Shown here: piece after piece, positions 45,056 to 57,484 of the stretch
Layout of the letters: the number at the start of each line of letters is the position of its first letter
Numbering within the stretch: position 1 is the first letter of the stretch
From: Litsea cubeba
Taxonomy: Eukaryota > Streptophyta > Magnoliopsida > Laurales > Lauraceae
Direction of reading: 5' to 3'
Length of the DNA: 64,000 nucleotides
Assembly: GCA_012931725.1 (NCBI GenBank)
Contig: CM022949.1
Span: 52,583,741-52,647,740 of the forward strand
The notes under the pieces: generated by a model
The model's input: the letters and a program-made list of their open reading frames with translations, nothing else
Told to the model about the DNA's origin: nothing
Database searches by the model: none
Translations under genes and position numbers: made by a program

Positions 45056-45302
45056 GTCGAATACCTTGAGTTCTAACTTAGGGAGCTCTACAATCGATGG
45101 GACAGGTGGGGAAGCAGATGGAGTCAGAATCTCATGCTTCGGTTGCCACCTGGAGTGGTCTATGGATGGGGTTGAGTCTAGCAGTGCATTGACTTCCTCA
45201 ATATATTCATCTACATCTAAATCACTTTCAAAGTGGGCCAGACAAGCCTCTAGTGGATCTTCAAGTTTTAAATGGGGTAAGTGGTTTTCTACCAATTCAT
45301 GA
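45050..45302 (-). pseudogene. Athila linker between protease and RT, truncated
   Basis: The minus strand reads IEEVNALLDSTPSIDHSRWQ and VPSIVELPKLELKVF, the last word matching the PxLELKxLP stretch that precedes RT in Athila proteins. After LELKVF the sequence no longer matches, and RT, RNase H and integrase are absent. This marks the deletion or recombination junction at about 45050. Confidence 0.65.
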
Positions 45303-45370
45303 ATCTAACTGATTTCAAAAACCCCATCATCCTCATCGGGAGGTTGCTTACTGACATTAGAAATGTTCAC

Positions 45371-45952
45371 TTAAACTGTCATGGTCCCAAAAGAAATTTG
45401 CATTACTCCATTCCTACAATTGATCAAGGCATTAGAGGTGGCAAGGAATGGTCTCCCCAAGATTATTGGAATTTTGGGTTCAGTCCCAGATGTGTGTTTG
45501 GTATCAAAGACAACAAAATCGACAGGAAACACAAAGTCTCCGACTTTCATCAGAACGTCTTCGACTACCCACTTGGGGTATAGAATTGATGCATCAGCCA
45601 ATTGCAAGGTCACATGGCTCTTTTTCAACTCCCCCAAACCTAATTCTTCATAAACAGAGTATGGAAGAAGGTTCACACTTGCACTCAAGTCTAGCAAAGC
45701 TTTCTCTATGTGATGGTCCCCTATCTGGTAAGAAATGGAAGGACACCTGGGGTCTTTATATTTGATCGGGGTTGGACAGGAAATGATCGAGCTAGCTTGT
45801 TGGGCTAGAAAAGCCTTCTTGGGCACATCAGTAGTCCTTTTGAAGGTGCAAAGGTCTTTCAGAAACTTTGCATAGGCTAGAATCTGTTGGATAGCATCAA
45901 GTAGTGGGATATTAGTCCTCACTTGTTTGAATACTTCTAGAATTTTATCCAA
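45371..45952 (-). pseudogene. Athila aspartic protease region
   Basis: A 193-codon open frame. It shows QILAYAKFLKDLCTFKR, CPTPIKYKDPRCPSISYQIG, ALLDLSASVNLLPYSVYEEL, VEDVLMKVGDFVFPVDFVV, IPIILGRPFLATSNALINCR and GVMQISFG, in the order of Athila protease. The active-site triplet reads D-L-S with ASVN behind it, where Athila normally has DLGAS, so the glycine is replaced by serine. The flap and ILGRPFLAT words are intact. It is separated from gag by a stop and frame change at about 45970. Confidence 0.85.
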
Positions 45953-45982
45953 CTGAGCAATTGATTTTGCTGGGCCTAGCCT

Positions 45983-46774
45983 CTATGGGGATGATGCCTT
46001 GGGAACATAAGTCCTAGGAGATGGCTCACTAGGTGATGGATTAGTTATGATTGGATTTTCTTTGACTGGCTCAGGTTCTACCATAGGTTCGGCATTCACA
46101 ATTTGTTCCTCACTTTCCACATCCTCACTTGGTTTTTTCTCAGATTCTTTTGGTAGTTCAACCTTGTTATCAATTTGTGTACCCGACCTAGGAGTAATGA
46201 TGGACTTAACTTGTTCTGGGCCTTTTCCTTTTATATCATGAACAACTTGGCCCTTGGGATTAGGTTCGGGTTGACTAGGGAAGGTTCCCTTGTCTCTGGC
46301 ACTGATGGAGTTGGCCAGTTCGCCCATTTGGTATTCCAATTTTGCAAGGGTTTGAGTGTGGCCATTCAAAAGTTGAGTAGTGATCTGCTGGAATTGAGCA
46401 GTACTCTGAGACAATTGGGCCGTGGTTTGAGACATGAGTTTCATATCTTCTTCTAAAGAATCTACCCTCTGGGTCAATGGACTGGGGCTGAAGTTGGGTT
46501 TTTGGAAACCGGGTGGGGCATTGACTTGAGATTGATTGGGCTGAAATTGAGTGGACTGAGATGGGCCACCTTGAGTTGGGCCTTTGGTCCAAGAAAAGTT
46601 CGGATTGTCCCTCCAACCTGGATTGTATGTGTTAAAGTACGGGTCATACCTCTCATGATTATCAAAACGAGTGTTTTGATATAGTGCATTAACCTCCTCA
46701 ACAGACTCGGTCTGACCCAAAGTTGTTGGGTCAATCCCTCCATTCATTGCCTGCTTATATTTCAATGACTCCAA
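45983..46774 (-). pseudogene. Athila gag, C-terminal part
   Basis: A 263-codon open frame. It contains VNALYQNTRFDNHERYDPYF and NTYNPGWRDNPNFSWTKG, the typical YNPGWRxHPNFSW word of Athila gag, a glutamine-rich helical stretch (TTAQLSQSTAQFQQITTQLL) and a Lys/Glu-rich tail. No CCHC knuckle is seen. Confidence 0.85.
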
Positions 46775-46784
46775 AGTGTTGGAG

Positions 46785-47691
46785 TGGGCTTTTGGTTCAA
46801 CTCTAAGGCCTCTATTCTTCTCACCAGTGTGGCCATTTTGGCCTCTGCCTCTATTTTGGGCTCAACCTTGAACATCCCCCCTTTTTCAGGAATGGTGGGT
46901 TTGGTGGGCTCCCTCTTGACAGGGGCCCACTATAGTGTGTTTTCAGCGGTATCTTCCAAAAATGTTCCACCTTCTTCTGCTGTTTTCTGTGTAAATCTTC
47001 CATTGCAGAAAGATTCCACCATTTGTTTGGTTGAGTAATCCATGCCTTCATACACAATTTAGACTAATCGATCGGGTTTTTTCAAATCCATGTTGGGGAC
47101 ATTGGATTAAGAGGTTTTTGAACGTTCCAAATAACTATAAAGTGTCACCCCTTCCATTTGATGGAATCCATTGATGGCCTGCCTAATCGAAGCGGTTTTC
47201 TGCTTGGAGTAGAATTTTTTGTAAAACTCTTCAACTAGCTTGTCCCATGTAGTAAATGGACCCGACCATAAGGCATATAGCCAAGCTTTAGCCTTTTCTT
47301 TTAAGGCAAAAGGAAATAATTTAAGTTTAAGGGCCTCATCACTCATGTGATTTATTCTCATGGTCCCACATATGTCCTCAAATTCCCTAACATGTTGATA
47401 TGGGTTTTCCTGGTCTAGCCCACGGAATACTGGGAGCATCTGGATCATGCCAGATTTCAGTTCAAATGTGGCATTGGTCTGAGGCAGGGTGATGCAGGAT
47501 GGTTGAGTTGTCCTAGTAGGGTACATGTAGTCCTTTAAAGTCATGGATGGGTCCTCTTGATCAGCCATCGTAATAATTTCTTCAAAGATTGAAGACTTTC
47601 CGACAACGGTTAAGGCTAATTCGGGCTCTATCCTGACTAACCTTTTACTCTTGCGTACCCACAGTTTCTTTCTCTCAGGTCTAGAGCGCAT
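46785..47691 (-). pseudogene. Athila gag, N-terminal part, broken
   Basis: An ATG at 47691 opens 194 codons. Blocks include FELKSGMIQMLPVFRGLDQE, NPYQHVREFEDICGTMRIN, LKLKLFPFALKEKAKAWLYA, WDKLVEEFYKKFYSKQKTAS and INGFHQMEGVTLYSYLERSK: the standard Athila gag core (FPFSLxxxAxxWL, FLxKFFP). A stop at 47107 and shifts at 47057 and 46851 (CNGRFTQKTAEEGGTFLEDT, AENT) interrupt it. Confidence 0.85.
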
Positions 47692-48226
47692 GCATTGGGT
47701 TCAACCTTAAAGAAATGCAAGCCTAATCTATATGCGGGGCCCTAATGGTCTTACTAGATGATGCACAAGCAATCAAGTACAAAAAATTATTTTAAGGTTA
47801 GCCTAACTCACTAGACAGCTCCTAACTGGTTTAAAGAGTGCACTAAGGCCTCCAATCGGGTCTTATGAAGCCAAATCGACCAGGTAAGTCCTCAGGATGA
47901 GTGGTGGGGTCACAATGCACTTGGCAAGGGTCCCGCTTAAGAACCAAACTCCTAAAACAGAGACTGTCATATTTTTTGGTAGGGACAAGACTTACCTAGA
48001 CATCAACTTGACCAAAGAGCGCAACTGGTGTAACCTTTTGTGGCCTTCGTCCTAATGAGCTCGAGTACTATGGTCTCATTTCTACTTGATTTTAATTAAT
48101 GGTTAGGTTACTATATGAGAGGTGGTTAAACCTAATTGGGCAAGGATCTGGTGATGAAATCAAGTCCTTATCTTATTGAGGTCAATTGCCCTTAACTAAG
48201 TGTGTGGGTCCAGTTTACTTGGTGTG
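47692..48226 (-). other. Athila leader, part 1
   Basis: Untranslated leader upstream of gag on the minus strand. No coding signal. It continues after LTR B at 51237. Confidence 0.6.
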
Positions 48227-51200
48227 TGTAAGGTCCGTGACCTTACTGGGTCAGTTGGGCCCAACAACAAGCCCATTAACCCGTTTAATTTGTTATTATT
48301 ATAATTAATTGTATTTTTGATATTTAAGTGGGTTTAGATCATGAGTGGGTTTCTTTTAGCATTAGAATAGTGTTTGCGAAGTTTCGTTCGATTCCGAGTT
48401 CATTTGATCCTAGTAGGGGGTGGTTTGCAATTTAGGAAAAATTGAGTGTTTTCCTGAAATATTCCAAACGCCATGATTTTTGGGTTCGTTGGAAAGGTTT
48501 TGTCACGATGATCATTTTTGTCTCTTGGCTCGTCGCGATCCGACGATCAGAAACCCTTCAAGTAGTCCATTCTTTAACCGGACCCACTTAAGGGCAAACT
48601 TATCCTTTTCTTCTTTTCTTCTTCTTTAACCTAATCTTAACCCTAATCTCATTCTCATTTCTGCAACGAAGCTACAACAGCTTCTTCTTCTTCCTCTTCA
48701 TCTTTTCAAGCCCAGAGTTTTTGGGAGAGATCATCTCGAAGATCCGAACCGCACATCTTATTCCTCGCGATATTCTCTTTCCGTTGGTTCTAGTTTGGTA
48801 AGATTTCCCTCACGCTCATCTTTCAATCATCTTCCCTTTTGGTTAGATTTAGGTTTGATCTCGATCTTTTCCTCTCTTTTATTCTCCTTGACGTTTTAGG
48901 GTACGTTTGGTTGGGTTAGATTCGTGGATTTCGTGATAGAAAGCTTTTCCTCGAGTTTTGCCCAATTTCCAAAATTCTTCTTCGTTGAGGCAAGTAGATA
49001 ATTCATATGACTGTGTTGTTTTCTACTGATTGATGATACTTTCATGTTAGATTACCTTAATTCCAAGCCTGTTCTTAATTGGGGATTATTATGCTTGATA
49101 TTGATTTGGGTTGGTTAATTTTAATTGGTAATCATTTATTGTAAATTTGATTCAATGGAATGGAATGGAATGTGGATGGAATGAATTGTTGGGAGAGCAG
49201 GAGGCTCAATTTTGTGCAAGATATAGCCATTGGAAAGGTTTAGAACAGAATGGAGATGATCTGGAACAAATAGAACTAAAAAAATTCAACAAACAACACT
49301 TTCTGCACACGAACGTTCGAACACTTCTCCTGAAAGTTCGAACTCTTGAGCTCTCGGGAAATTGGCCTGGGACGAACGTTCGAACACTTTTCCTGAACGT
49401 TTGAACTCTTGAGCTATCGGTTCGAACACTTCTCCAAACGTTCGAACTCCTGGTAATTGACCGATTTTAGGCAGGTCTTCCAATGGTCATAACTTTTGAT
49501 CCGTTTGTCAGAATTTACGAGCTATATACCGTTGGAAAGCTCTTGGAACGTAGAACCCAATGGTTCTAGTTTCACTACGATTGGAGATCGGGAAGTGATA
49601 TAATTACTCAAATTAATGATCTAACTCTTGTTTACTTGGGAATGAGACTGTTTAACCTAGGTTTAGGCCTTAGATGTTGGAAACCATGAAATTACTCTCA
49701 CTTGACTAGTAATGGAGACTGAAATCAAAACACGTGGCTTGGTGTGAATTTGATGGGTTGTCTAGGTATTCGTGTATTACATATGGTATAACCGAATGCA
49801 TATGGAACTGAACCAATCGATGCTTAACATGATTGTACACCAAGGGATTTTCTTAGAAGCATCGTTGATCCAACTTCCATACGTACTCGGTTAGGACATG
49901 TGGGGTACAAGAATGACATCATTTGCCTAGGATTGGATTGTAACATCTCATTGACTTTTGACTTGTATCCGTTGTTTATATTCCTTGTACACTCTCTTGG
50001 AAAAAAATACTTAATTAACTATGAAACATAAACCCTTGTAGGATTTAGGATTTGGACCTGACTTAGAGTGTACCTTGGGAACCTGTGTCTTGTATTGATA
50101 AACATGACTAGCTAGCAATGAAAGAGATTATCACGTGGGTCACTTGTCTTGTATTATCTTGAATGAGATGATCCCTAAGATCATGTCTTGTACATTGAAC
50201 TAGCTAGACTTGCTTGTCCTGTCTTCCTTGTGTCAACACCACTACGTTATTATTTGCATATCATGGCCATCTACAGTTTGGGCTATTTATTGACGGGCCG
50301 GTTACTCAGTCGTCGGGGTGGGCAGTCGGCGTTGGACAGCATCCATGGCGTAGAATAGCTAGGAGCGGGCTTGGACCGTGCAGCTATTCCCAGGACCGGG
50401 AGCTTGGATCCTACTAGAGCCAGACTTTCGTATCAGTAGTCTTGCTTGGATTGTTACTGATATCCCAGGAGGTGGCTTTGACATCCTCGGAGTCTCCCTC
50501 TTGTTCTTGTTTTTTTTTGCATTGCATGGATAGTGGTTATTGCTAGATGATTGCTAGGATCCCTGTTATTGTTTCTATTGATTATTATTCTCGCTTATGC
50601 CTAGCTTCGCTTTCCTTGTGTTCATATGAACATTTACTTGTCATTATTCTATATTTGATATATGTCATGTTTATTATGCTTTGCTTATCTATTGCTCAAC
50701 ATGTCGTTGACTCTACTCCTTGGTGTGCAGACACCTCAGGTGAGTACTACTATGAGGAGCAGACCAGTGAGGAGATCCTAGAGGATCTCCAACCAGCAGA
50801 GGAGGAGCGAGAGTGGCATGTCGATGACGTAGAGTAACGTCATCAATCCCGGCACGAGAGCGATTCATTGGGACTTCACTAGATTTTACTTCTTTTTTTA
50901 TTATTTCTCTCGTTGGACCTTTACTACATTGACTCGTTTCTTTTATTGGCCTTGTTTATTGGGATGGTCAATGTAATAAATTGATTTAACTCTTTAGCTT
51001 TGTTTATTCTACTCTTGCAACATTAATATTTAATGAGAAGTATTATTCATTGTTTGATATTCCATATGCCTAGATTGTATGAATTCCGCAATTCATTAAT
51101 GTCTTGAGGCTTGAAATGTAATATCCTCACAGCGGACTTACGATGTTTGGGACTAAAGGACAAAATTTTTAATTAGTCCTAAATTTCACTCTCCGAATCC

Positions 51201-51236
51201 GGTTTGTTCTTTAATCGGGTTCGGGGGATGTGACAG
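48227..51236 (+). mobile_element. LTR B: 3.0-kb solo LTR in the Athila leader
   Basis: Runs from TGTAAGGTCCGTGACC to GGTTCGGGGGATGTGACA. The flanks GTGTG and GTTTG agree in four of five bases, a mutated target duplication. It is co-linear with E, and with the reverse complements of A and C, over several blocks: a CTTCTTCTTT leader-like stretch at 48600-48700, GAGGCAAGTA at 48989, GAATGGAATGGAATG at 49155, then the palindromic cassette. Near 50726-50835 an open stretch (GCAGACACCTCAGGTGAG, GGAGGAGCGAGAGTGGCATGTCGATGAC) matches A and C at the same place. It has no gag-pol. Confidence 0.75.
49311..49455. repeat. Palindromic cassette of LTR B
   Basis: Six copies of a GAACGTTCGAAC-type palindrome, alternately followed by ACTTyTCC and TCTTGAGC: CGAACGTTCGAAC at 49311 and 49373, and variants AAAGTTCGAAC, GAACGTTTGAAC, GGTTCGAAC and AACGTTCGAAC. 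Confidence 0.8.
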
Positions 51237-52250
51237 TTTGTCAATCACAAAATCATACTTACTGAAATCTAAATCAGCCAAGCCCCACTTGCAAGTAAAA
51301 GATTCATGGGGTAAAGTTTAGAAACTCTTACAGCGGGCCCATGCTAATCCTTAAACTGTGTAAGTTTAACCCTTTTTTGGAAAATTTTTCAATTCTAAAA
51401 GCAATTTATTTTCAGCAATTTTGAGAGCAACTTGTTTGCTTAGATCAAGTCCACGCAGTTTCCTATTTTTGTGCAACTCTCCTCTTAGCAAGGTAACCTT
51501 TTCAAAAGGAACTCTTGTCAGTAAATCCTAAGTTAACAAACCAACTCAAAATTCTATTTTATCCTAATTTAAAAAAAAAACGAGATAAAAAAATTCAAAA
51601 GACACCAAGTCAATCAAAACTCTATCCAAAGTGGACTCTAAGTTATTGAAACATATCAAAAATTCTATCTACAAAATAAAAAAAAATTAGAAATTCTAAA
51701 TTATCCAAACAAGTGTCCAGATATAGTCAGAGTTTTCAAAAAGTTTTCAATTATAAGAAAGCAAATTTTATCCAATTCAAATTTCAGATTTGAAAACTCT
51801 AACTAATCTAAAGAACTTAAGAGATTGAATTTTAAAATTTTTACTACCTAATTTAAGAATTCAAAGGTTAGCAAATTAATCAAAACAAGATATTCCTAAA
51901 AATTTTAAACTCTACCTTACCAATCCTAATCTAATCAAAACATTAGTTAAACCAATCTAATTTTTTTTGTGTTTTTATTTACTGAAATTCGAAATTAAAG
52001 GAAGTAATTTAAAACATAAAAGAATTTTGGTTTTTTTATTAATTATTTATTCCGAAAATTCAATTAATTATAAAAAAATATCAAAAAATCAGAAAAGTAA
52101 GAAAAATCGGCAAAGTGAAATACTAACTAATACTAATTGCAAATAACACTACTGATGCAAATTAGATGACTAAACAACTAATGCACCCAAAATATGAGCA
52201 TGCATATGAATCTAATAAAAAAAATCAGATTTTTAACAAAACTCAGATTT
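51237..52250 (-). other. Athila leader, part 2
   Basis: Untranslated leader between the primer-binding site and LTR B on the minus strand. AT-rich; nothing else is seen. Confidence 0.6.
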
Positions 52251-52253
52251 GGC

Positions 52254-52271
52254 TCCCCGACAACGACGCCA
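52254..52271 (-). other. Athila primer-binding site
   Basis: On the minus strand TGGCGTCGTTGTCGGGGA lies 6 bp after the LTR end. It differs by two transitions from the Athila-type site TGGCGCCGTTGCCGGGGA, which is complementary to the 3' end of tRNA-Asp. Confidence 0.85.
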
Positions 52272-52277
52272 AAAACT

Positions 52278-53528
52278 TGATGTGATATTTAAATTCAATC
52301 CATTAAAATTATTGCAAGTGCACAGTTATCTTGTTGAGACAGTGACAATTACAGGTCGATCCCACTGGGAGCACTACTAAGTTAAAAAATTTTTTTCAAA
52401 TAAAAGATTAATGAATAATTGAGATCCAAGAAAAACTAGAAGAATTCATAAATACAAACTAATCAAATATATATAAAACAGATCAGAGCATCCAGAATCC
52501 ACTAAGCAAGATAATTAATCCATTCATGCAATTATTATACTATTTGTCTCAAAAATAACTCAGATCAGAAACAAATCAATGTTTCGGATCCGAAGGATTT
52601 GTCTTTCGCAAAAATCAATTTTTAATAAAAAGAATAAGGTCACAACCTAAGATTTCATTCACCTCATAAAAGAATGAAAAATCATAAGCATGACTTATCA
52701 AATTAAGCATAAACTATCAAAGGATCTCAACCCTAAGCATAATCTATCAAAATACGTATAAATCATCAAACTATTTTTACTAAAAATCAAAATAGAGGCT
52801 GCCTAAGGCATGAAGACAGATCTATTATTCTAATAGAGCATGCATTTAAAAAAGACAAGAAAGTAATAGAAAAATAACATAAATTAAATCAAAGATCTAC
52901 TTAGCTTCATCTGTGTGCTCCAATCCAGAAATCTAGCCAGCCATTGAAAAGAACTCCATAAGTGATTTCATTAATAGCATCTCCTTGTACAATGGTCTCT
53001 CTAAAATCTCTCTTCTAAAACTCCTAATTTCTAGAACAGGGCTCCAGAATACCTAAAAATAATTCTAAAATTCTATTTATTAGGAAAAGAAGAGAAAAAG
53101 GAGAGAGGATATTGGTGGACATCCAAGGGAGGGAGTGTCTCCCGTATGCTTCCTTTTGGTTCCTATTATAACTCCGGTTATCTTACAGATACATTGAGTC
53201 TGGACACATTCTCTGCAAATTTGATTTATCTTCATTGATAAGGTATCTCCTATCTTGTTTGAATTTGAATGAGGTGGAAGCTTCTGGAAGCCTCTGAATG
53301 GCTTGGCTAATCTTCAGATGGGGTCCCACAAGGGATGTGTAACAATTGATTATCAACAGTGTGGATTTAATTGCAATCTCATCTAAGAATGAACATGAAA
53401 ATCTCTGGGCCCATAACTTTGTCAATGTAGCTCTGATTTGCAATTCTTGGTCTCCACGAAAATCTACTCTGAATAAGCTTTACAACGGTAGGTAAATTTC
53501 ATCGATCTGACGGTTAGATTGAAAGTTA
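52278..53528 (-). mobile_element. Athila 5' LTR, interrupted by the CACTA element
   Basis: In window orientation the LTR begins TGATGTGATATTTAAATTC next to the primer-binding site. It runs without coding capacity to at least 53528, where the CACTA end starts. The far end of the LTR must lie beyond the CACTA element, outside the window. Its first 43 bp match the stub at 15350. Confidence 0.75.
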
Positions 53529-53547
53529 CACTACAACAAAAAACACC
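53529..53547 (+). mobile_element. CACTA transposon left terminal inverted repeat
   Basis: CACTACAACAAAAAACACC is a canonical CACTA (En/Spm) end, preceded by TTA as the candidate 3-bp target duplication. The partner end (ending TTGTTGTAGTG) was not found before 64000. Confidence 0.85.
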
Positions 53548-53700
53548 ATTGGTGACACCCTTTGGTGACAAAAAATCAATGTTGGCACGGAATGCACACA
53601 AAGGTGACAAAATTTTTTTTTGCTTGTCACGAAAAAGCTTTAACCAATGCCAAATAAAAAGGAGATACGGTGGCAAAAAAAATTTGTCACTAAAGATGTA
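53548..53700. repeat. CACTA subterminal repeats
   Basis: TTGGTGAC, TTTGGTGACAAAAA, AAAGGTGACAAAA, TTGTCACGAAAAA, GGTGGCAAAAA and TTTGTCACTAAA alternate in direct and inverted orientation. Such short subterminal motifs bind the accessory protein in En/Spm elements. Confidence 0.7.
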
Positions 53701-55968
53701 ATTTCTCCCTCTCCCGCCTCCACATTGCCCTTTTCCCTCTCCAAGCCCTTTTCTCCTTTTCCTTCTAATCCCTAATGCATTTCTTTCTTTTACCTCCACC
53801 TGAATGCTCGATCTCCTGTCATCTCCTCTCCTCTACATCGCAACTCTTTCATCTCCGGAAAACCCAGTCCAGATCCCATCTCCTCTCATCCATTTCTATC
53901 TCTCCCTCCCTCTCCAGATCTCTCCCAGCGGCGCAAGACCCTCATCGCCAGCACTGGCCAGCGTTGGAAGGTGCCCCCGGCAGCCAACAGATCGATCATC
54001 TTCTTCCTCGCGCCGCCGGTCTCCTCCCCTGCACCAGGTGACCCCTCCCTCTTCCTGCGCACCATTCCCCCTTGCTCTCTATTTCTTCTCTGTTCTCTAT
54101 CTCCCTCGATCCCCATCTCTCTGTTTCCTCCCTGTCTACTCTCCTAGCTCCCTTCCTATCTTCTTCTTCCTCCCTTGTCTCCCCTTGCCGGCGCAACTAC
54201 ACACCACTCCCTCTCTCCATCGGTACTCTTCTTCTTCTTCTCTCTTGGTTCAAACTGTCTGTCCCCAAGGTAAGTCTTCTACTCCTCCTCCTTCTTTATT
54301 TACTTGTTTTCTCTTTCTCTGTATAATCTGAAATGAAAGTTGGCTTCTTGAAATGAACATTGGTTTTTTTTTTTTTGTGGTTCTGTAATCGGTTTATAGG
54401 CTCAGATTTAGGATTTTGTTATTATCTTTTTTAGGCTTTATTTCTTAAGAAATAGCAATTGAGTGTGTATCTCAACGATCTGATGCAGGGTCTCTCTATG
54501 TTTTGAATTCTCTTTATAGACTCAATTTGACAGTTGGGTAGGTCTGCAAGCTTCTGATTTGGTTGCATTCTCAGACAATTTATACTTTGAGAATGTTACA
54601 AATTCTGATTTGGTCTGCAAGCTCCAGGCCACTCTATGGGAATGTTACAAATTCAAATAGTTAACTTGATACTTTGAGAGACCACTTGCCTTGGCATTGA
54701 CTCAAACTAATCACCTACTTGATGCTAAAAAAGTCATTTCAATGGATGTTACTTCCACTTCCTTTTCATTATTGATAGACAAGTGTTATATAGTTGACAC
54801 CCAATTTGGTTAGAAGTTAGAAGTGAGGTTGTTTTGTCACGTTTTCTTTTAATTGGTAAGAACAAAAGCTTCTCCTCATTGTGGTATAAATACTGCAAAC
54901 TTCTATATCCATGTCAAGCCTTGGATAATGACTAGGCCAGGGTAATTGTTGGAACTTGGAAGGACTGATTATCTCTGTTCTGTTTGGTTTGCTCATGCAC
55001 ATTCACTGTTTGCTCTAACATCTTTAGGAATGGAAATGGGTTGGGTTCAGGGTTTATCTGTGCCCGAACTAAAAAAGAGGTTTAATAAGGACTATGTGAA
55101 TGGCTAAATGGGTAAATGTTTTTATTTGACTTAAGGCATGCAAACACTCAATGCTTGTTGAACTTTCAAACAAGATTCACTATGGACATGTGCAAGCCCC
55201 AACACATGCCTAAGCTGGGTGCCTAGGTCTAGGCCTTAAAGTTTTAACTATGTTAGGTTACTTTCCTAATGTAGAACACTAGTGGGGATCTTATTATCCA
55301 TTTTCCACCTGAAAAGAAAGGGGGTTGTGCAATTTCTCTTGTATGCATAAAGTGGATTGTGCTTTGGTGTCAGCTAGATCTAGGACTGAATGTTAAGCAT
55401 GTAATTAAATGGGTCAGGTTTAGCAAGCTGCAATCCGACTTGAATGTTAAGCCATGGATTTTATGGGCCTTGATGAGATGGTGATAACAATTTACCAGCC
55501 ATGAACATGTGTATATTAAGACTAAACTTAGTAGAAAAATGCATTTGATGCCTAATAAATAACCAATGCATGTGATGGCCCCACAATTGATTGCTTAGGT
55601 GTAGTAAATAAAGTGAATGAAATTGTATTTTGATAGTTAGTATGAAATGTTTGATTTTTTTCAAGTGATTTTGTACCTTTGCCATATTTCTTTATTAATT
55701 GATTACTTGCGCGACCTTGTTGGAATGTGTAGCACGTGTGTAGACAATACTTCCACAAGTTTATTTATTTATTTACATTGAAGGCATCTGTTCTAGTAAA
55801 AATTCTCTTTACTTTTAAGAAATACATTGGTTGTTATGTATTCAATATAAGATTGTACTATCTGAAAATTTTTTTTAAATGATTTCATTGCTTTAAAAAT
55901 CGAAGTTTGGTCTAAATACTTTTATCCAGTGGAATCTGTACTATTCTTGACTTTGTAGGTGAGCAAAT
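53701..55968 (+). other. CACTA 5' region, non-coding
   Basis: 53700-54330 is strongly pyrimidine-rich, like a leader or first exon; long open frames in it (for example 53804-54331) are low complexity, rich in Ser, Pro and Leu, and match nothing. 54331-55968 looks like intron, ending TTGACTTTGTAG just before the transposase start. Confidence 0.5.
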
Positions 55969-56784
55969 ATGGATAAGAGTTGGATGACAATTAAGAATAG
56001 AATGAGCAAAGAGTACCGAGATGGGGTAAATTATTTTGTTGACTTTGCAGTCAGAAGTTCCAGTTCTGATGATAAGATTCATTGCTCGCGTTTAAAATGC
56101 ATGAATGTGGAACTCCATGTTAGTGTTGTCGTTGTGTTTCACTTGATACAAAATGGGATAGCACCTTCTTACAAGACTTGGGTGCACCATGGGGAACCTA
56201 TACCTGCAAATCATCAATTCGTGTCAAATGAAAGCTGTCAGTCTAGTGGAGAAAGTGTTGGGGATGGAGTGGCAGCAGATGAACATGAGAATCCAGATGA
56301 TATTGAATGCTTAGTTAATGATTACTATGCGGTAGCAATCTTGAATGATGAGGAACTAGATGAGTTGCTTGACAATGTTCAAACAGAGAGTGTGCGGAAC
56401 TTTGATAAATTGATGAAGGATGCTCATCAAGAGTTATACCCCGGATGCAAGTTTACTTTACTATCGTTTGTCATTAAATCACTTCACGTGAAGGTGTTGA
56501 ATAAGTGGAGCAACAAGTCCTTTGATACGCTATTGGGGTTATTGAAGGAACTTCTACCTATAAGTGAGCAAGATATTCCGGGCAACATTTATGAAGCAAA
56601 GAAATTCTTACGCGACTTAGGCTTGGGCTATGTGCCCATTCATGCATGTAAGTATGATTGTGCACTTTTTTGGAAGGAGAATGCAGATCTTGAGAAGTGT
56701 CCGGTTTATGAGGAGCCTAGATACAAGCTAAATGATGGCAAGGGAAAAAAATTCCTCATAAGATTTTGCGATATTTTCCGCTAA
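55969..56784 (+). pseudogene. CACTA TNP2-type transposase, N-terminal part
   Basis: The ATG at 55969 gives MDKSWMTIKNRMSKEYRDGV, the usual start of TNP2 proteins, with the CSRLKCMN metal-binding-like word and TWVHHGEP behind it. Further on: HQELYPGCKFTLLSFVIKSL, LNKWSNKSFDTLLGLLKELL, EAKKFLRDLGLGYVPIHACK and YDCALFWKENADLEKCPVYE. The frame ends at 56784 because a run of seven A at 56747-56753 is one base short for the family's reading frame; the next segment continues in that frame. The gene is otherwise well conserved. The protein would act in the nucleus on the CACTA ends. Confidence 0.85.
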
Positions 56785-57484
56785 CCCCTAGGTTACAGAG
56801 GTTGTTTATGTCGAGCATAACTTGTACAGATATGAGAGGGCATAAAGAGAAACGATTTGATGATGGGGTACTAAGGCATCCGGCTGATGGTGAGGCATGG
56901 AAGGACTTCGATCGACAATATCCTGATTTTGCTCAAGATGCCCGAAATGTGAGGCTAGGACTAGCTACTGATGGATTCAATCCCTTTGGTAACATGAGCA
57001 ACTCCTACAGTCTGTGGCCTGTGATTCTTATGCCTTACAACCTTCCTCCATGGAAATGTATGAAACAGCCTTACTCTATGATGTTGTTGCTTATTCCTGG
57101 ACCAATAGCACCGGGGAGAGATATTGATGTTTACTTAAGGCCATTAATTGACGAATTGAAGGAGTTATGGGAACGTGGTGCAACCACCTATGATGCCTCA
57201 GCAGAGCAACCTTTTCTAATGCATGCAGCTGTTATGTGGACAATCAACGATTTCCCCGCATATGGTAATTTGTCAGGGTGGACTACGAAGGGGTACTTGG
57301 CTTGCCCAGTTTGTAACGAGCATGCATCATCGCAAAGATTGAGAAGTAAGTTAGGTTATGTGGGAGCTCGCCGATGGTTACCTAAAGATCATCCTTGGCG
57401 AAGGAGTCGCCTCTTTGATGGTAAGGTGGACCATCGGTCGGCGCCTATGGACTTAACGGGCGAACAAATATTGCAACAACTATG
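56755..57484 (+). pseudogene. CACTA TNP2 transposase, middle part
   Basis: Continues in the shifted frame with RYFPLTPRLQRLFMSS, GVLRHPADGEAWKDFDRQYP, NVRLGLATDGFNPFGNM, WPVILMPYNLPPWKCMKQPY, LLIPGPIAPGRDIDVYLRPL, MWTINDFPAYGNLSGWTTKG, YLACPVCNEHASSQRL and DLTGEQILQQL. These are the core blocks of the Transposase_21 family, including the LGLATDGFNPF and WTINDFPAYGNLSGW words with their acidic residues. The frame then enters LTR C at 57485. Confidence 0.9.
57480..57484. repeat. Target duplication of LTR C, left
   Basis: CTATG, identical to 61253-61257. Confidence 0.9.

Noticed and set aside
50547..50837. A 96-codon open frame in LTR B as a gene
   Set aside because: It lies inside an LTR, matches no domain, and its end corresponds to non-coding blocks shared with LTRs A and C.
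53804..54331. A 175-codon open frame as a captured gene
   Set aside because: Strongly pyrimidine-rich DNA gives long Ser/Pro/Leu frames by composition; no domain or motif is visible.
56740..56760. Programmed -1 frameshift in the CACTA transposase
   Set aside because: The A run could slip, but TNP2 proteins are not known to need frameshifting, and a single-base indel is the simpler cause.
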